NCBI RefSeq assembly: GCF_041949975.1
Contig: NZ_JBHFQG010000003.1
Coordinates: forward strand, 159,517 to 223,516
From: Alteribacillus sp041949975
GTDB taxonomy: Bacteria; Bacillota; Bacilli; Bacillales; Marinococcaceae
Direction of reading: 5' to 3'
Length of the DNA stretch: 64,000 nucleotides
The position numbers and the translations under genes were made by a program. Each line of letters begins with the position of its first letter. Position 1 is the first letter of the stretch. Of the stretch, positions 9,167 through 17,646 are shown one piece after another. The notes under the pieces are model-generated. The model did not search any database and was not told where the DNA came from. It saw nothing but the letters and a program-made list of their open reading frames with translations.

Positions 9167-10507
9167 TTAAAAGGATTTATATCCAGCAATATCTTGCTTT
9201 AAAGGGTTACGTTTAAAGTAATAATACATAACAACCCCTGTTATAACGAGAAGCGCCAGATACAGTACAACAAAAAAGAAAAATATCATTCCCAGGTTGC
9301 CTGAATCGGTTGCTGCTTCAGCTGTCGTTTGAACTTGAAAAATTGTCCAGGGCTGTCTTCCTGTGCAGCTGAAAATCCAGCCGGTTTCAATACCGATCAT
9401 GGCAAGCGGCCCTCCTGCCACAAACAAAGCAAGCAGCCAATTAGGTAAACCGCGGGAAGTTCTGCGGCGCAGATATAAAAACAATAAACCTAATCCTGAA
9501 ACCCCTATTAAGAAAAAACCGATGGAAACCATAACATTAAAGAGCGTATGTACAAATAAAGGCGGCCACTCCTCTTGCGGGAAATCATTCAAACCTTGAA
9601 TAACCGCATCCGTATCATACGCTGCAAGCCAACTGAGAAGCTTCGGAATTTCAATTCCTCCAATTACTTCATTTGCTTCAGGACTCGGTATCCCAAAAAT
9701 AGTCAGGCCTGCTTCTGATTGGGTTTCAAACAGCCCTTCGGCAGCAGCTAATTTTACCGGAATTTCTTCATAAAGCATGACAGTTGTGTCGTGCCCAGTA
9801 AATGCGGTCCACACCGACATGAGAAAAGCAAATATTAATGTAAGCCCAAAACTTTTTTGGTGATACTGTTTTTCTCGAGCGGAAAGCTTAGGGTTCATAA
9901 GTTTATAGGCTGCCACTGCTAACAAGACGAAGGTCCCTGCCATATATGCAGAGCTTACCACATGAAGAGAGGTGGCGAAAAAACTAGGCGACAGTGCAGC
10001 AGCCAAGGGGTCTACATTTTCTATAGTACCATTGACAACTTCAAATCCTCGCGGCGTGTTCATCCAGGCGTGGGCGCTCGTTATCAATACCGCTGACGCC
10101 ACCGCTCCAAAAGCAACGAAAAACGTACTAACAATCCTCATAGGAGGGCTTATACGGTCTGCAGCATATACATATATGGCTAGAAAAAGAGACTCAAGAA
10201 AAAAAGCAAAGATTTCGATTTGAAAAGGGAGAGCAATGACCTGGCCTACTATTTCCATGAAACCCGGCCATAAAAGAGACAGCATAATAGCGACAATTGT
10301 TCCTGTAGGAATCGCCACTCCAAGCAGGATAGCCAGTCCCTTTGTCCAGCGCTTTGCAAGGATTGCATAATCCTCATCTTTTCGAACTGTTCGCATGATT
10401 TCAGCGAAAAAGATCATTAAGGCAATACCAACGGTTAACGTGGCAAAAATGATATGAAATGCCATAGATGAACCAAAAAGCATACGAGAAAGCATAACAT
10501 TATCCAT
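9167..10507 (-). CDS. cydA: Cytochrome bd-type ubiquinol oxidase subunit I (YthA-like)
   Basis: Haem-binding subunit of the bd-type oxidase. The frame from ATG 10507 gives 446 residues. The axial histidine near residue 18 (SSMAFHIIFATLTVG) and the GRQPW motif of the family (FSCTGRQPWTIFQVQTT) are visible. The periplasmic Q-loop is short, as in the cyanide-insensitive/YthA branch. GGGAGGG lies about 10 bases upstream. The location between comC and folC is not the B. subtilis arrangement, so this pair seems inserted in the conserved block. Confidence 0.9.
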   Translation of the reverse strand: MDNVMLSRMLFGSSMAFHIIFATLTVGIALMIFFAEIMRTVRKDEDYAILAKRWTKGLAILLGVAIPTGTIVAIMLSLLWPGFMEIVGQVIALPFQIEIFAFFLESLFLAIYVYAADRISPPMRIVSTFFVAFGAVASAVLITSAHAWMNTPRGFEVVNGTIENVDPLAAALSPSFFATSLHVVSSAYMAGTFVLLAVAAYKLMNPKLSAREKQYHQKSFGLTLIFAFLMSVWTAFTGHDTTVMLYEEIPVKLAAAEGLFETQSEAGLTIFGIPSPEANEVIGGIEIPKLLSWLAAYDTDAVIQGLNDFPQEEWPPLFVHTLFNVMVSIGFFLIGVSGLGLLFLYLRRRTSRGLPNWLLALFVAGGPLAMIGIETGWIFSCTGRQPWTIFQVQTTAEAATDSGNLGMIFFFFVVLYLALLVITGVVMYYYFKRNPLKQDIAGYKSF

Positions 10508-10626
10508 AAAAAGGAATCCCTCCCTTTCAAAGAATACCGGTGAAGATATTATGTGCAAAGTTAGATTTTCTAATACAGCAGATGTGAATAAATACCAGCT
10601 GTTTTACAAAACGTTTAAATAAAGAG

Positions 10627-10749
10627 GTGATCCCTATCGAATGGCTTCCATTGCTGCAGCGTATTTGTTCACTATGTGTCATTGTTTTTTTGTTGTTTAC
10701 TTATGTGTGCATCGCTAAACAGGATAAAAAAGCAAAGAAAAAGCGATAG
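10627..10749 (+). CDS. Possible small membrane peptide, about 40 residues
   Basis: An open frame starting at GTG reads IPIEWLPLLQRICSLCVIVF, then a hydrophobic stretch and a basic tail (KQDKKAKKKR). A rho-independent terminator overlaps the stop codon, which supports a transcript ending here. The start is doubtful: the purine-rich AAAGAGGTGA overlaps the GTG, and no ATG exists in frame. It is divergent from cydA. Confidence 0.4.
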   Translation: MIPIEWLPLLQRICSLCVIVFLLFTYVCIAKQDKKAKKKR

Positions 10750-10770
10750 CTGCCTTAGCTCTCGCTTTTT
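10737..10770 (+). terminator. Rho-independent terminator
   Basis: AAGCGATAGCT and AGCTCTCGCTT form a near-perfect stem around GCCTT, followed by TTTTT. It overlaps the end of the small frame at 10627-10749. Confidence 0.8.
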
Positions 10771-10773
10771 CTG

Positions 10774-11104
10774 ATTACTGTAAGGTGGATCAACTCAGAA
10801 TGGACAAGAGATCTGCTATCTCCTAGAAATCCTTGCTTCAGGGCGTGTTGAAGGACAGAAGAAGCCTCAAATCAAGCAATACCAACCGTTTTATTAGCCT
10901 ATAGCGGAATGAGGGTGAGGGTCCACAACACTTATCAAAAACTTCATTTCAACAAATATAGAGAAACTAGGGTCCAATCGACAAGCTCACCGCTGCTGAG
11001 TTCTCTTTTGTCATACAGTTAGGCAAATATCACCTTCCTGTTTGCATTGCATAGGTTAAAAAAGAAACCATCATCAATTTTTTAACATGGAAAGGAGAAA
11101 GAAT
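10774..11104. other. Intergenic region without a supported gene
   Basis: About 330 bases hold no frame with a ribosome site. A GAAAGGAG ribosome site at the right end belongs to the broken gene that follows. I looked for transposase remnants and found none I could name. Confidence 0.5.
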
Positions 11105-11473
11105 ATGTCTCCATATCGTCAAACTGGATTTCCACCTGGTCCGGGAGGCCCTGGATTTGGCCCAGGACCGGGTCCTGGACCTGGTACCGGATTTGGTCCT
11201 GGCCCCGGACCTGGACCAGGAGGACCTTCAGGACCGCCTCCGCAAATCGTGCCAACAGCTGCAGGAGGTCCTACGTTGTTTGCCGTTGACCCTGGGGCCA
11301 TTTACGGCTGTCTGTATCGGTATACATTCATTTGACTTGATAATGGAGAATCCTTTTGGTTTTACCCCACGTTTATTGGGAGAAGATCGGTTGCTGGATA
11401 CAGATGGTTCTTTTTCCGCTGGGTCTATTTTGGTATAGACACGAACCGAATAACATCCTTTCAATGCGTATAA
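11105..11473 (+). pseudogene. Pro/Gly-rich N-terminus plus aromatic domain, broken by an in-frame TGA
   Basis: The frame starts at ATG 11105 with GAAAGGAGA upstream. A PGPGPG-type low-complexity segment (residues 10-45) is followed by FAVDPGAIYGCLYRYTFI and then TGA (11333-11335). Reading through in the same frame continues LDNGESFWFYPTFIGRRSV, then YRWFFFRWVYFGIDTNRI, and stops at TAA 11471-11473. I recall Bacillus proteins with this domain carrying tryptophan after the YTYI segment, so TGG to TGA is the simplest reading. Function is unknown. The truncated 76-residue product could still be made. Confidence 0.7.
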
Positions 11474-11515
11474 AAAACTTTTATCCATCTTGAGGACTGC
11501 AGTTTGGCCCTTTTT

Positions 11516-12811
11516 TTATGAATTCATATGCCTGGACACTTCAGAAATAAAGTAAAGTGAGCCGGCGATAACAATAAGGTCCTGGGTTCCTGCTTGGTTT
11601 TGTGCCTTTTTCCAGGCCGATTCCCAATCCTCCAAGGCCTGTGTGCTGCTGATCGGGCTTTTTTCTGCAATTGTTTCTCCACTTGCTGCTCTTTCAAAAT
11701 CAAAAGACACTGCTGAAACAGATGCTACTGGCAGCTCAACAAATGGTGCAAGCAGCTCCGCTGGATCTTTTTCTTTTGTCATAGCTACAATCAAATGAAT
11801 GGGCCGACCATTAAAGTGTTCTTTCAGTGCATCAGCCAGGCTTTCCATGCCTTCTTTATTATGGGCTCCGTCCAGCAGCACAGGCGGGTCTTCTTCTCTG
11901 TATTCCAACCGTCCCGGCCACGAAGCCTTTTTTAAACCGGTGCGGATATGCTCTTCTTCCACCGGTAAAGCATAATACATTTTTAAATAGCGAAACACCA
12001 TTAAAGCAGCTGCTGCGTTTTTTGTTTGATGTCTCCCAAGCATAGTTATCTCCAAATTGTCTATACCGCTTAACAGGGATTGAAACGAAAATGACCAGCC
12101 GCTTCCGTTCGCTTCCACGCCGACAATATCAAAGTCCCGTCCCAGCTTATATAATTTAGCGTTCGTACTTGCTGCTGATTGTTCTATAACGGAAAGGGTT
12201 TTCTGATTTGTTTCACATGTTACAACCGGCACACCAGATTTAATGATTCCTGCTTTTTCTCTGGCTATGTCTTCTATCGTTTCTCCTAAAATATGCTGGT
12301 GGTCATGACCGACATTTGTAATAACAGAAATCATAGGATACATAGCATTTGTTGAATCAAGCCGTCCCCCAAGACCGACTTCCCAGATAACAACATCCGG
12401 AAAAGCTTTGGCTGCAAAATAGTATGCTGCAATAACAGTCAGCACTTCAAATTCAGAAGGGGTGCCAAAGGGCGTTTTAGCTATACTTTCTGCTGCAGGT
12501 TTAACCGCCTTTACAGATTCGAGAAAATCCTGTTCAGAAATAGGCTCTCCATTGACTGCTATTCTTTCACGAAACTCATAAACATAAGGAGATGTAAATG
12601 TACCGCAAACTAAGCCGGCTTCTTTCATCGGCTCTTTCAAAAAAGCTACGGTAGATCCTTTACCATTCGTGCCTCCGACATGAATCCCCTTGAGCCTGCG
12701 TTCCGGATTCCCTACACCTTCAAGCATCATACGAACACGGTCCAGACCGGGACGTATATCAGAAGTTGTAAAATCCTGCAGCCACTGTCTCGCTTCCTGA
12801 TATGTATTCAT
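11516..12811 (-). CDS. folC: Folylpolyglutamate synthase / dihydrofolate synthase
   Basis: FolC ligates glutamate to dihydropteroate and to folates using ATP. The P-loop GTNGKGSTVAFLKE lies near residue 48. The family motif around FTSPYVYEFRERI and the Mur-ligase type segment VGHDHQHILGETIEDIAREK are present. Start ATG 12811 is preceded by AAAGAAAGGGG. It lies downstream of valS in the same direction as in Bacillus, separated by a 379-base gap with repeats. Confidence 0.93.
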   Translation of the reverse strand: MNTYQEARQWLQDFTTSDIRPGLDRVRMMLEGVGNPERRLKGIHVGGTNGKGSTVAFLKEPMKEAGLVCGTFTSPYVYEFRERIAVNGEPISEQDFLESVKAVKPAAESIAKTPFGTPSEFEVLTVIAAYYFAAKAFPDVVIWEVGLGGRLDSTNAMYPMISVITNVGHDHQHILGETIEDIAREKAGIIKSGVPVVTCETNQKTLSVIEQSAASTNAKLYKLGRDFDIVGVEANGSGWSFSFQSLLSGIDNLEITMLGRHQTKNAAAALMVFRYLKMYYALPVEEEHIRTGLKKASWPGRLEYREEDPPVLLDGAHNKEGMESLADALKEHFNGRPIHLIVAMTKEKDPAELLAPFVELPVASVSAVSFDFERAASGETIAEKSPISSTQALEDWESAWKKAQNQAGTQDLIVIAGSLYFISEVSRHMNS

Positions 12812-12884
12812 TTCTTTACCCCTTTCTTTAAGGAGCTCTGTCAAATGTTGTGTGAAAGAAAGAATGGGTTTGTCCCAAAAGTTG

Positions 12885-13055
12885 ATCCGACCTTTTGCGG
12901 GACGGGTCGGACATTTGTTCCGTTATTTCGCATAAAACAGAGATATGGAAAGTTTATCGGACATCTATTCCGCTATTACGTGCCAAAAACGATGGATATT
13001 GCTCGATTTGCAGTAAATAGCGGATTCCATGTCCGTGTGCCCCCTATTTCGCAAG
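12885..13055. repeat. Degenerate repeats between valS and folC
   Basis: The pattern TCGGACATnTnTTCCGnTATT occurs at least twice (around 12908 and 12958). Inverted partial copies such as GCGGATTCCATGTCCG occur around 13020. The 12812-13190 gap has no supported gene. Such short interspersed repeats are common in Bacillaceae intergenic DNA; their role is unknown. Confidence 0.5.
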
Positions 13056-13164
13056 GATTTCATGAAAATAACGTACCATTTGTCCACGGGCCTTGTTCTT
13101 CCCCAATTTTAAAGGAGACACCACAACATTTACTCTAGAGCCTTCTTTAATTGCTGCATAGCGT

Positions 13165-13180
13165 GACTACCGCGGTGGTC
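13165..13180. repeat. Short palindrome after valS
   Basis: GACTACCG/CGGTGGTC is an 8-base-arm palindrome followed by TTTCTTT on the plus strand. It sits just beyond the valS stop codon. It may contribute to transcript ending, though the U tract lies on the opposite strand. Confidence 0.4.
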
Positions 13181-13190
13181 TTTCTTTCAT

Positions 13191-15833
13191 TTATGCTTTT
13201 AACTCTTTAATACGAGCTGTTACTTTTTCGCGTTTTTCCAGATAATCCTTTTCTTTTTGTTTTTCTTCTTCTACGACATGTTCTGGTGCTTTTTTAACAA
13301 AACCTTCGTTTGAAAGTTTTTTCTGTACACGTTCCACTTCCTTATTAAGCTTCTCTTTTTCTTTTTCAAGGCGCGCGACTTCCTCATCAAGATCAATCAA
13401 ACCAGCAAGCGGCATATAGAGCGTTGCACCAGTTAGTACTTGCGACACAGATTTTTCCGAGGCATCGAGATCGGTTTTCACTATAAGTTTTTCTGGGTTA
13501 CAGAAATGCTCGAGATAGCTGCGGCCGCGCTCTAATTGGGTAAGCACATTTTGATCTGCGGCATTAATTTGCAAATCAATTGGTTTACTTGGAGCGACAT
13601 TCATTTCAGCACGGGTGTTACGCACAGAGCGGATCACACTTTTTAACAGCTCCATATCTTTAACGGACTCACTGTCAATATATTCATCCTTAGCTTCCGG
13701 CCAAGCAGCTGTTGTGATCGATTCCCCGCTGTGTGGAAGATGCTGCCAGATTTCTTCTGTGATAAACGGCATAATTGGATGAAGCAGCCGCATGGTGTGA
13801 TCAAGAACATACGCCAGCACCGAACGTGTCGTTTTTTTCGCATTTTCATCTTCGCCGTAAAGCGGCAGCTTTGCCATTTCAATATACCAATCACACACAT
13901 CATCCCAAATGAAGTTATAAAGAAGACGTCCCACTTCACCAAACTCATAGCTGTCCATTAAGCGGGTTACATCTTTAATGGTTTCCTGCAGGCGCGTTAA
14001 AATCCAGCGGTCTGCGATCGTTTTTTCCCCGTCCAAATTAATCTCTTCATAGCTTAGGCCGCCCATATTCATAAGCGCAAAACGAGAAGCGTTCCAAATT
14101 TTATTGGCAAAGTTCCAGTTGGCTTCGACTTTTTCCCAGTGGAAACGTAAGTCATTACCCGGTGTTGTTCCGGTCGCCAGGAAAAAGCGCAGGGCATCTG
14201 CTCCATATTTTTCAATAACATCCATTGGATCAACACCGTTACCAAGCGACTTACTCATTTTCCGGCCATCTGCATCACGAACCAGACCGTGAATTAATAC
14301 ATCGTTGAACGGACGCTTTCCGGTGAATTCAAGACCCTGGAAGATCATACGGGATACCCAGAAAAAGATAATGTCATAGCCCGTAACAAGAACATTCGTC
14401 GGATAGAACCGCTGAAAATCAGAAGAATTGGTATCCGGCCAGCCCATCGTAGAAAATGGCCATAGAGCGGAGCTGAACCATGTATCTAATACATCTTCAT
14501 CCTGCTCCCAGTTTTGTGCATCTTTTGGCGCCTCATGGCCTACGTAAATCTCGCCTGTTTCTTTATGGTACCAGGCAGGTACACGGTGGCCCCACCAGAG
14601 CTGTCGGGAAATACACCAGTCCCGGATATTTTCCAGCCAGTGCAAATATGTTTTTTCAAAACGGTCCGGCACGAAATTTACTTTTCCTTCCTGCTTTTGC
14701 AGTTGTATTGCCTGCTCGGCCAGCGGTTTCATTTTTACAAACCATTGTGTGGAAAGATAAGGCTCTACTACGGCGCCACTCCGCTCTGAATGACCGACAG
14801 AGTGCATATGTTCTTCGATTTTAAAGAGAATGCCTTCTTCCTGGAGATCTTTTACGAGCTTCTTCCTGCACTCAAAACGATCCAGGCCTTGATACTTACC
14901 GGCGTTTTCATTCATTTTTCCGCCTTCATCCATTACAAGCACCCGTTCCAGTTCATGGCGGTTGCCCATTTCAAAGTCATTCGGATCATGAGCCGGCGTA
15001 ATTTTCACCGCTCCTGAACCAAATTCCATATCGACATAATCATCAGCAATGATCTCCATTTCACGTCCAACTACAGGAAGAACCACAGTTTTGCCGATCA
15101 AGTGCTGGTAACGCTCATCATCCGGGTGAACGGCTACCGCTGTATCACCTAACATCGTTTCTGGACGGGTTGTTGCTACTTCTATGTGTCCGGAGCCGTC
15201 TTTTAACGGATATTTCATATGGTAAAAATGACCTTGAACATCTTTGTATTCTACTTCAATGTCAGATAGAGCCGTTTGTGTTGCCGGATCCCAGTTAATG
15301 ATATATTCGCCTCGGTAAATCAATCCTTTATTGTACAGAGTGACAAATACCTCGCGCACAGCTTTGGAAAGCCCATCATCCAATGTAAAACGCTCTCTGG
15401 AATAGTCGAGGGACAAGCCTAATTTCGCCCATTGCTGACGGATAAAATCAGCATATTCTTCCTTCCACTCCCATGATTTTTCGAGAAATTTTTCACGGCC
15501 GAGATCATATCGGCTCTTACCTTCTTCTTTTAGTTTACCTTCCACCTTCGCCTGTGTTGCAATACCGGCGTGATCCATTCCCGGAAGCCAAAGCATATCA
15601 TAGCCCTGCATACGCTTGGCGCGGGAAGTAATATCCTGCAGCGTTGTATCCCATGCATGACCGAGATGAAGACGCCCGGTTACATTTGGAGGAGGAATCA
15701 CAATGGTATAGGGTTCTTTATCGCCTTCTCCTTCTGCTTTAAAAAATTCTCCATCCGTCCAAAACGGATACCATTTGGCTTCTGTGTCTTTCGGATCATA
15801 CTTTGTCGGCATTGCTGTTTCTTGATTTGCCAT
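13191..15833 (-). CDS. valS: Valyl-tRNA synthetase
   Basis: Class I synthetase that charges tRNA-Val and edits mischarged threonine. The 880 residues contain the HIGH-type motif (PPNVTGRLHLGHAWD), the editing domain after TTRPETMLGDTAVAVH, the KMSKS motif (DGRKMSKSLGNGVDP) and a C-terminal coiled-coil arm (about 815-880). Start ATG 15833 has AAGGAGAG upstream. Expression is probably controlled by the T-box leader further upstream. folC follows. Confidence 0.97.
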   Translation of the reverse strand: MANQETAMPTKYDPKDTEAKWYPFWTDGEFFKAEGEGDKEPYTIVIPPPNVTGRLHLGHAWDTTLQDITSRAKRMQGYDMLWLPGMDHAGIATQAKVEGKLKEEGKSRYDLGREKFLEKSWEWKEEYADFIRQQWAKLGLSLDYSRERFTLDDGLSKAVREVFVTLYNKGLIYRGEYIINWDPATQTALSDIEVEYKDVQGHFYHMKYPLKDGSGHIEVATTRPETMLGDTAVAVHPDDERYQHLIGKTVVLPVVGREMEIIADDYVDMEFGSGAVKITPAHDPNDFEMGNRHELERVLVMDEGGKMNENAGKYQGLDRFECRKKLVKDLQEEGILFKIEEHMHSVGHSERSGAVVEPYLSTQWFVKMKPLAEQAIQLQKQEGKVNFVPDRFEKTYLHWLENIRDWCISRQLWWGHRVPAWYHKETGEIYVGHEAPKDAQNWEQDEDVLDTWFSSALWPFSTMGWPDTNSSDFQRFYPTNVLVTGYDIIFFWVSRMIFQGLEFTGKRPFNDVLIHGLVRDADGRKMSKSLGNGVDPMDVIEKYGADALRFFLATGTTPGNDLRFHWEKVEANWNFANKIWNASRFALMNMGGLSYEEINLDGEKTIADRWILTRLQETIKDVTRLMDSYEFGEVGRLLYNFIWDDVCDWYIEMAKLPLYGEDENAKKTTRSVLAYVLDHTMRLLHPIMPFITEEIWQHLPHSGESITTAAWPEAKDEYIDSESVKDMELLKSVIRSVRNTRAEMNVAPSKPIDLQINAADQNVLTQLERGRSYLEHFCNPEKLIVKTDLDASEKSVSQVLTGATLYMPLAGLIDLDEEVARLEKEKEKLNKEVERVQKKLSNEGFVKKAPEHVVEEEKQKEKDYLEKREKVTARIKELKA

Positions 15834-15889
15834 CTTACACTCTCCTTTTTTCTGTTCCTTCGTCGGTATGTTTATTTAAGCAAAACATG

Positions 15890-16090
15890 CGGTGCTTCTT
15901 TGTTTTCGCAGGGTTCGGCTCTTCTCCTGGATGGTTCGATCCTCCATTCTCTTTTCCTGCTTGTTTCAACTCTTCTCTCTGATGATTCGGTTCTTATCCT
16001 GCTTGTTTCCGCTCTTTTCTCGCCTGGTTCAGCTCTCTTCCATCCGGTTCAGCTCTTCTACTGCTTTCTTCGGCTCTCTTTTTTTCTTCA
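15890..16090 (-). repeat. Imperfect tandem repeats in the valS leader
   Basis: Read on the minus strand, units of roughly 22 bases built on GAAGAGCCGAACC and AAAGAGCGGAAAC occur about eight times. They lie between the T-box terminator and the valS ribosome site. The units vary in sequence but keep the A/G-rich core. They would be transcribed as part of the valS messenger. No protein in the opposite direction is supported. Confidence 0.6.
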
Positions 16091-16128
16091 GAACTTTAAC
16101 TAAAAAACGGCACTTTTTTTGCTAAACA

Positions 16129-16395
16129 AAAAACCCCTCTTCATCTTTAAAGGACGAAGAGAGGATCGCGGTACCACCTTTATTCACGCAAAAGTAAACA
16201 TTAGACATGCTTGCCTTGTGTGCACTTAAACGGATAACGGATCTACCGTCTTCCCCTACTTTTCATTCAAGGAAGCTGCTCGAGGGCGACCTTCCTTTCA
16301 TTTAACCTGAAAAATCTCGCAGCCAAGGATTTTTCTCTCTGGACAGGCGGAAATGAAAGTACTCCTCCCTGTTTTCGCTTTATCTTGGTATATAT
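16129..16395 (-). promoter_or_regulatory. T-box riboswitch upstream of valS
   Basis: The minus strand carries the conserved T-box core GGTGGTACCGCG (complement at 16167-16178), which pairs with the tRNA acceptor end. It is followed by the terminator CCTCTTCGTC...GATGAAGAGG plus TTTTTT (16129-16164). Upstream are the AGAGAGAAAAAT and GGCTGCGAGA elements typical of Stem I. The T-box presumably senses uncharged tRNA-Val because valS is the next gene. I could not place the GUC specifier with certainty. Confidence 0.93.
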
Positions 16396-16401
16396 AGTCA
16401 C

Positions 16402-16430
16402 ATTTTATACATCTATCGTTTTTTCGTCAA
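16402..16430 (-). promoter_or_regulatory. Candidate sigma-A promoter for the T-box/valS transcript
   Basis: TTGACG (complement 16425-16430) and TAAAAT (complement 16402-16407) are 17 bases apart and point towards the T-box leader. Confidence 0.6.
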
Positions 16431-16573
16431 GAAGACATGCGGTCCCAGGCTTTAAAGAAATAAAAAAAAGGCAGAAACCCTGTATTTAATATCTGTACAA
16501 AAAGCCTCGGCATGCTATTCATATTTTCGTTCATATTAAAAAGGAATGACATAAAACGGATGGTGATAAAAAT

Positions 16574-17551
16574 ATGAGAATTATCAACTTTTTAAAACGA
16601 GGCAACACATCTTCAGCTATATCTGCGCTTGGAAATATTGTTTTAGCTACAATCAAAGGCTTTGCTGCTGCGATCAGCGGAAGCAGTGCTATGTTTGCTA
16701 CTACCATGCATTCTTTGGCAGATGCCACCAATCAAGGTTTTGTTTTTTTCGGAAGCGCGCTCGCTGAGAAAGAGCCGACCAAACGGTTTCCAACAGGCTT
16801 TGGACGTGTTGTAAATCTCTTTGTTTTAGTGGCCGTTATTATTGTTGCCATCATGTCATATGAAACCATATTAACAGGCTGGGAAACGATCAAGGAGCCA
16901 AAAGCTTCTTCAAACTTTTGGTTGAATGTGATTATCCTTATGATATCTGTATTAATTGATGGTTTCGTATTAATCAAAGCCATGAAAGAAGTAGTGAAAG
17001 AATCCCATTCCAGTGCGACAGGTTTTCAAATTGTTCCGACCGCTTTTAAAAATATTCAATATGCAGCGCCGCCGACACGACTGGTTTTTTATGAAGATAT
17101 TATTGCCACTTTTGGAGCCTTTCTTGCTTTGGTCTTTGTTGTTTTAGCTCATTTTACAGGATTATATGTTTTAGATGGAGTGGGCACCTTGTTTATTGGT
17201 TTACTGCTAGTTATCATTGCATTAAAACTCGGCTATGACAATACCGTTGGATTAATCGGTGTAGCAGCACCTAAAAAGGTGACGGACCGTATCGCCAGAT
17301 TAATATTGGACCATAAGGACGTACAGGACATTCAAGCGATGAGAATCCTTCAAGAAGGCCGGCAATATCATGTAGAAAGTTATGTTGAATTGAGAAAAGG
17401 GCTTACTCTTGATCAGGCAGAGGATATTAAATTCCAGCTGCGTGAAAACATTTTAGACGATCCGGATATAGATGACGTGACGTTAGGAGTTATCGAAACA
17501 GATGAAGACCAGAACTGGACGATAAATGAGGAACCTCAAACAGAAAACTAG
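16574..17551 (+). CDS. Cation diffusion facilitator family transporter
   Basis: A 325-residue CDF protein that would export divalent metal such as zinc, manganese or iron in exchange for protons. The N-terminal domain has about six membrane segments (from SSAISALGNIVLATIKGFAA). The expected metal-site region is seen in MHSLADATNQ, with the metal-site aspartate. A second HxxxD-like site falls in the later helices, and a cytoplasmic C-terminal domain begins near residue 240. It is the first gene beyond the valS promoter, on the opposite strand, and marks the left edge of the accessory segment. The metal specificity cannot be read from sequence. Confidence 0.9.
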   Translation: MRIINFLKRGNTSSAISALGNIVLATIKGFAAAISGSSAMFATTMHSLADATNQGFVFFGSALAEKEPTKRFPTGFGRVVNLFVLVAVIIVAIMSYETILTGWETIKEPKASSNFWLNVIILMISVLIDGFVLIKAMKEVVKESHSSATGFQIVPTAFKNIQYAAPPTRLVFYEDIIATFGAFLALVFVVLAHFTGLYVLDGVGTLFIGLLLVIIALKLGYDNTVGLIGVAAPKKVTDRIARLILDHKDVQDIQAMRILQEGRQYHVESYVELRKGLTLDQAEDIKFQLRENILDDPDIDDVTLGVIETDEDQNWTINEEPQTEN

Positions 17552-17646
17552 CAGGTTCATGCCAATTAGACATTCACCTATAAGCTGACGCTGCATATTT
17601 TACTGTATAAGTGAAACGGATTACGCTTTTAGGGAGTGTGCTTGGC

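Noticed and set aside
10561..10615. Rex-like operator before cydA (TGTGAA and TTACAA)
   Set aside because: The half-sites are too far apart for the 18-base Rex palindrome.
11119..11301. Minus-strand Gly/Pro-rich frame
   Set aside because: Shadow of the plus-strand PGPG coding repeat, without a ribosome site.
12680..13138. Plus-strand frame of about 150 codons across the folC-valS gap
   Set aside because: It overlaps folC antisense, has no ribosome site, and covers interspersed repeats.
15570..16103. Plus-strand frame across the valS 5' end and leader
   Set aside because: It is antisense to valS and its Ser/Leu-rich end is a translation of the leader repeats.
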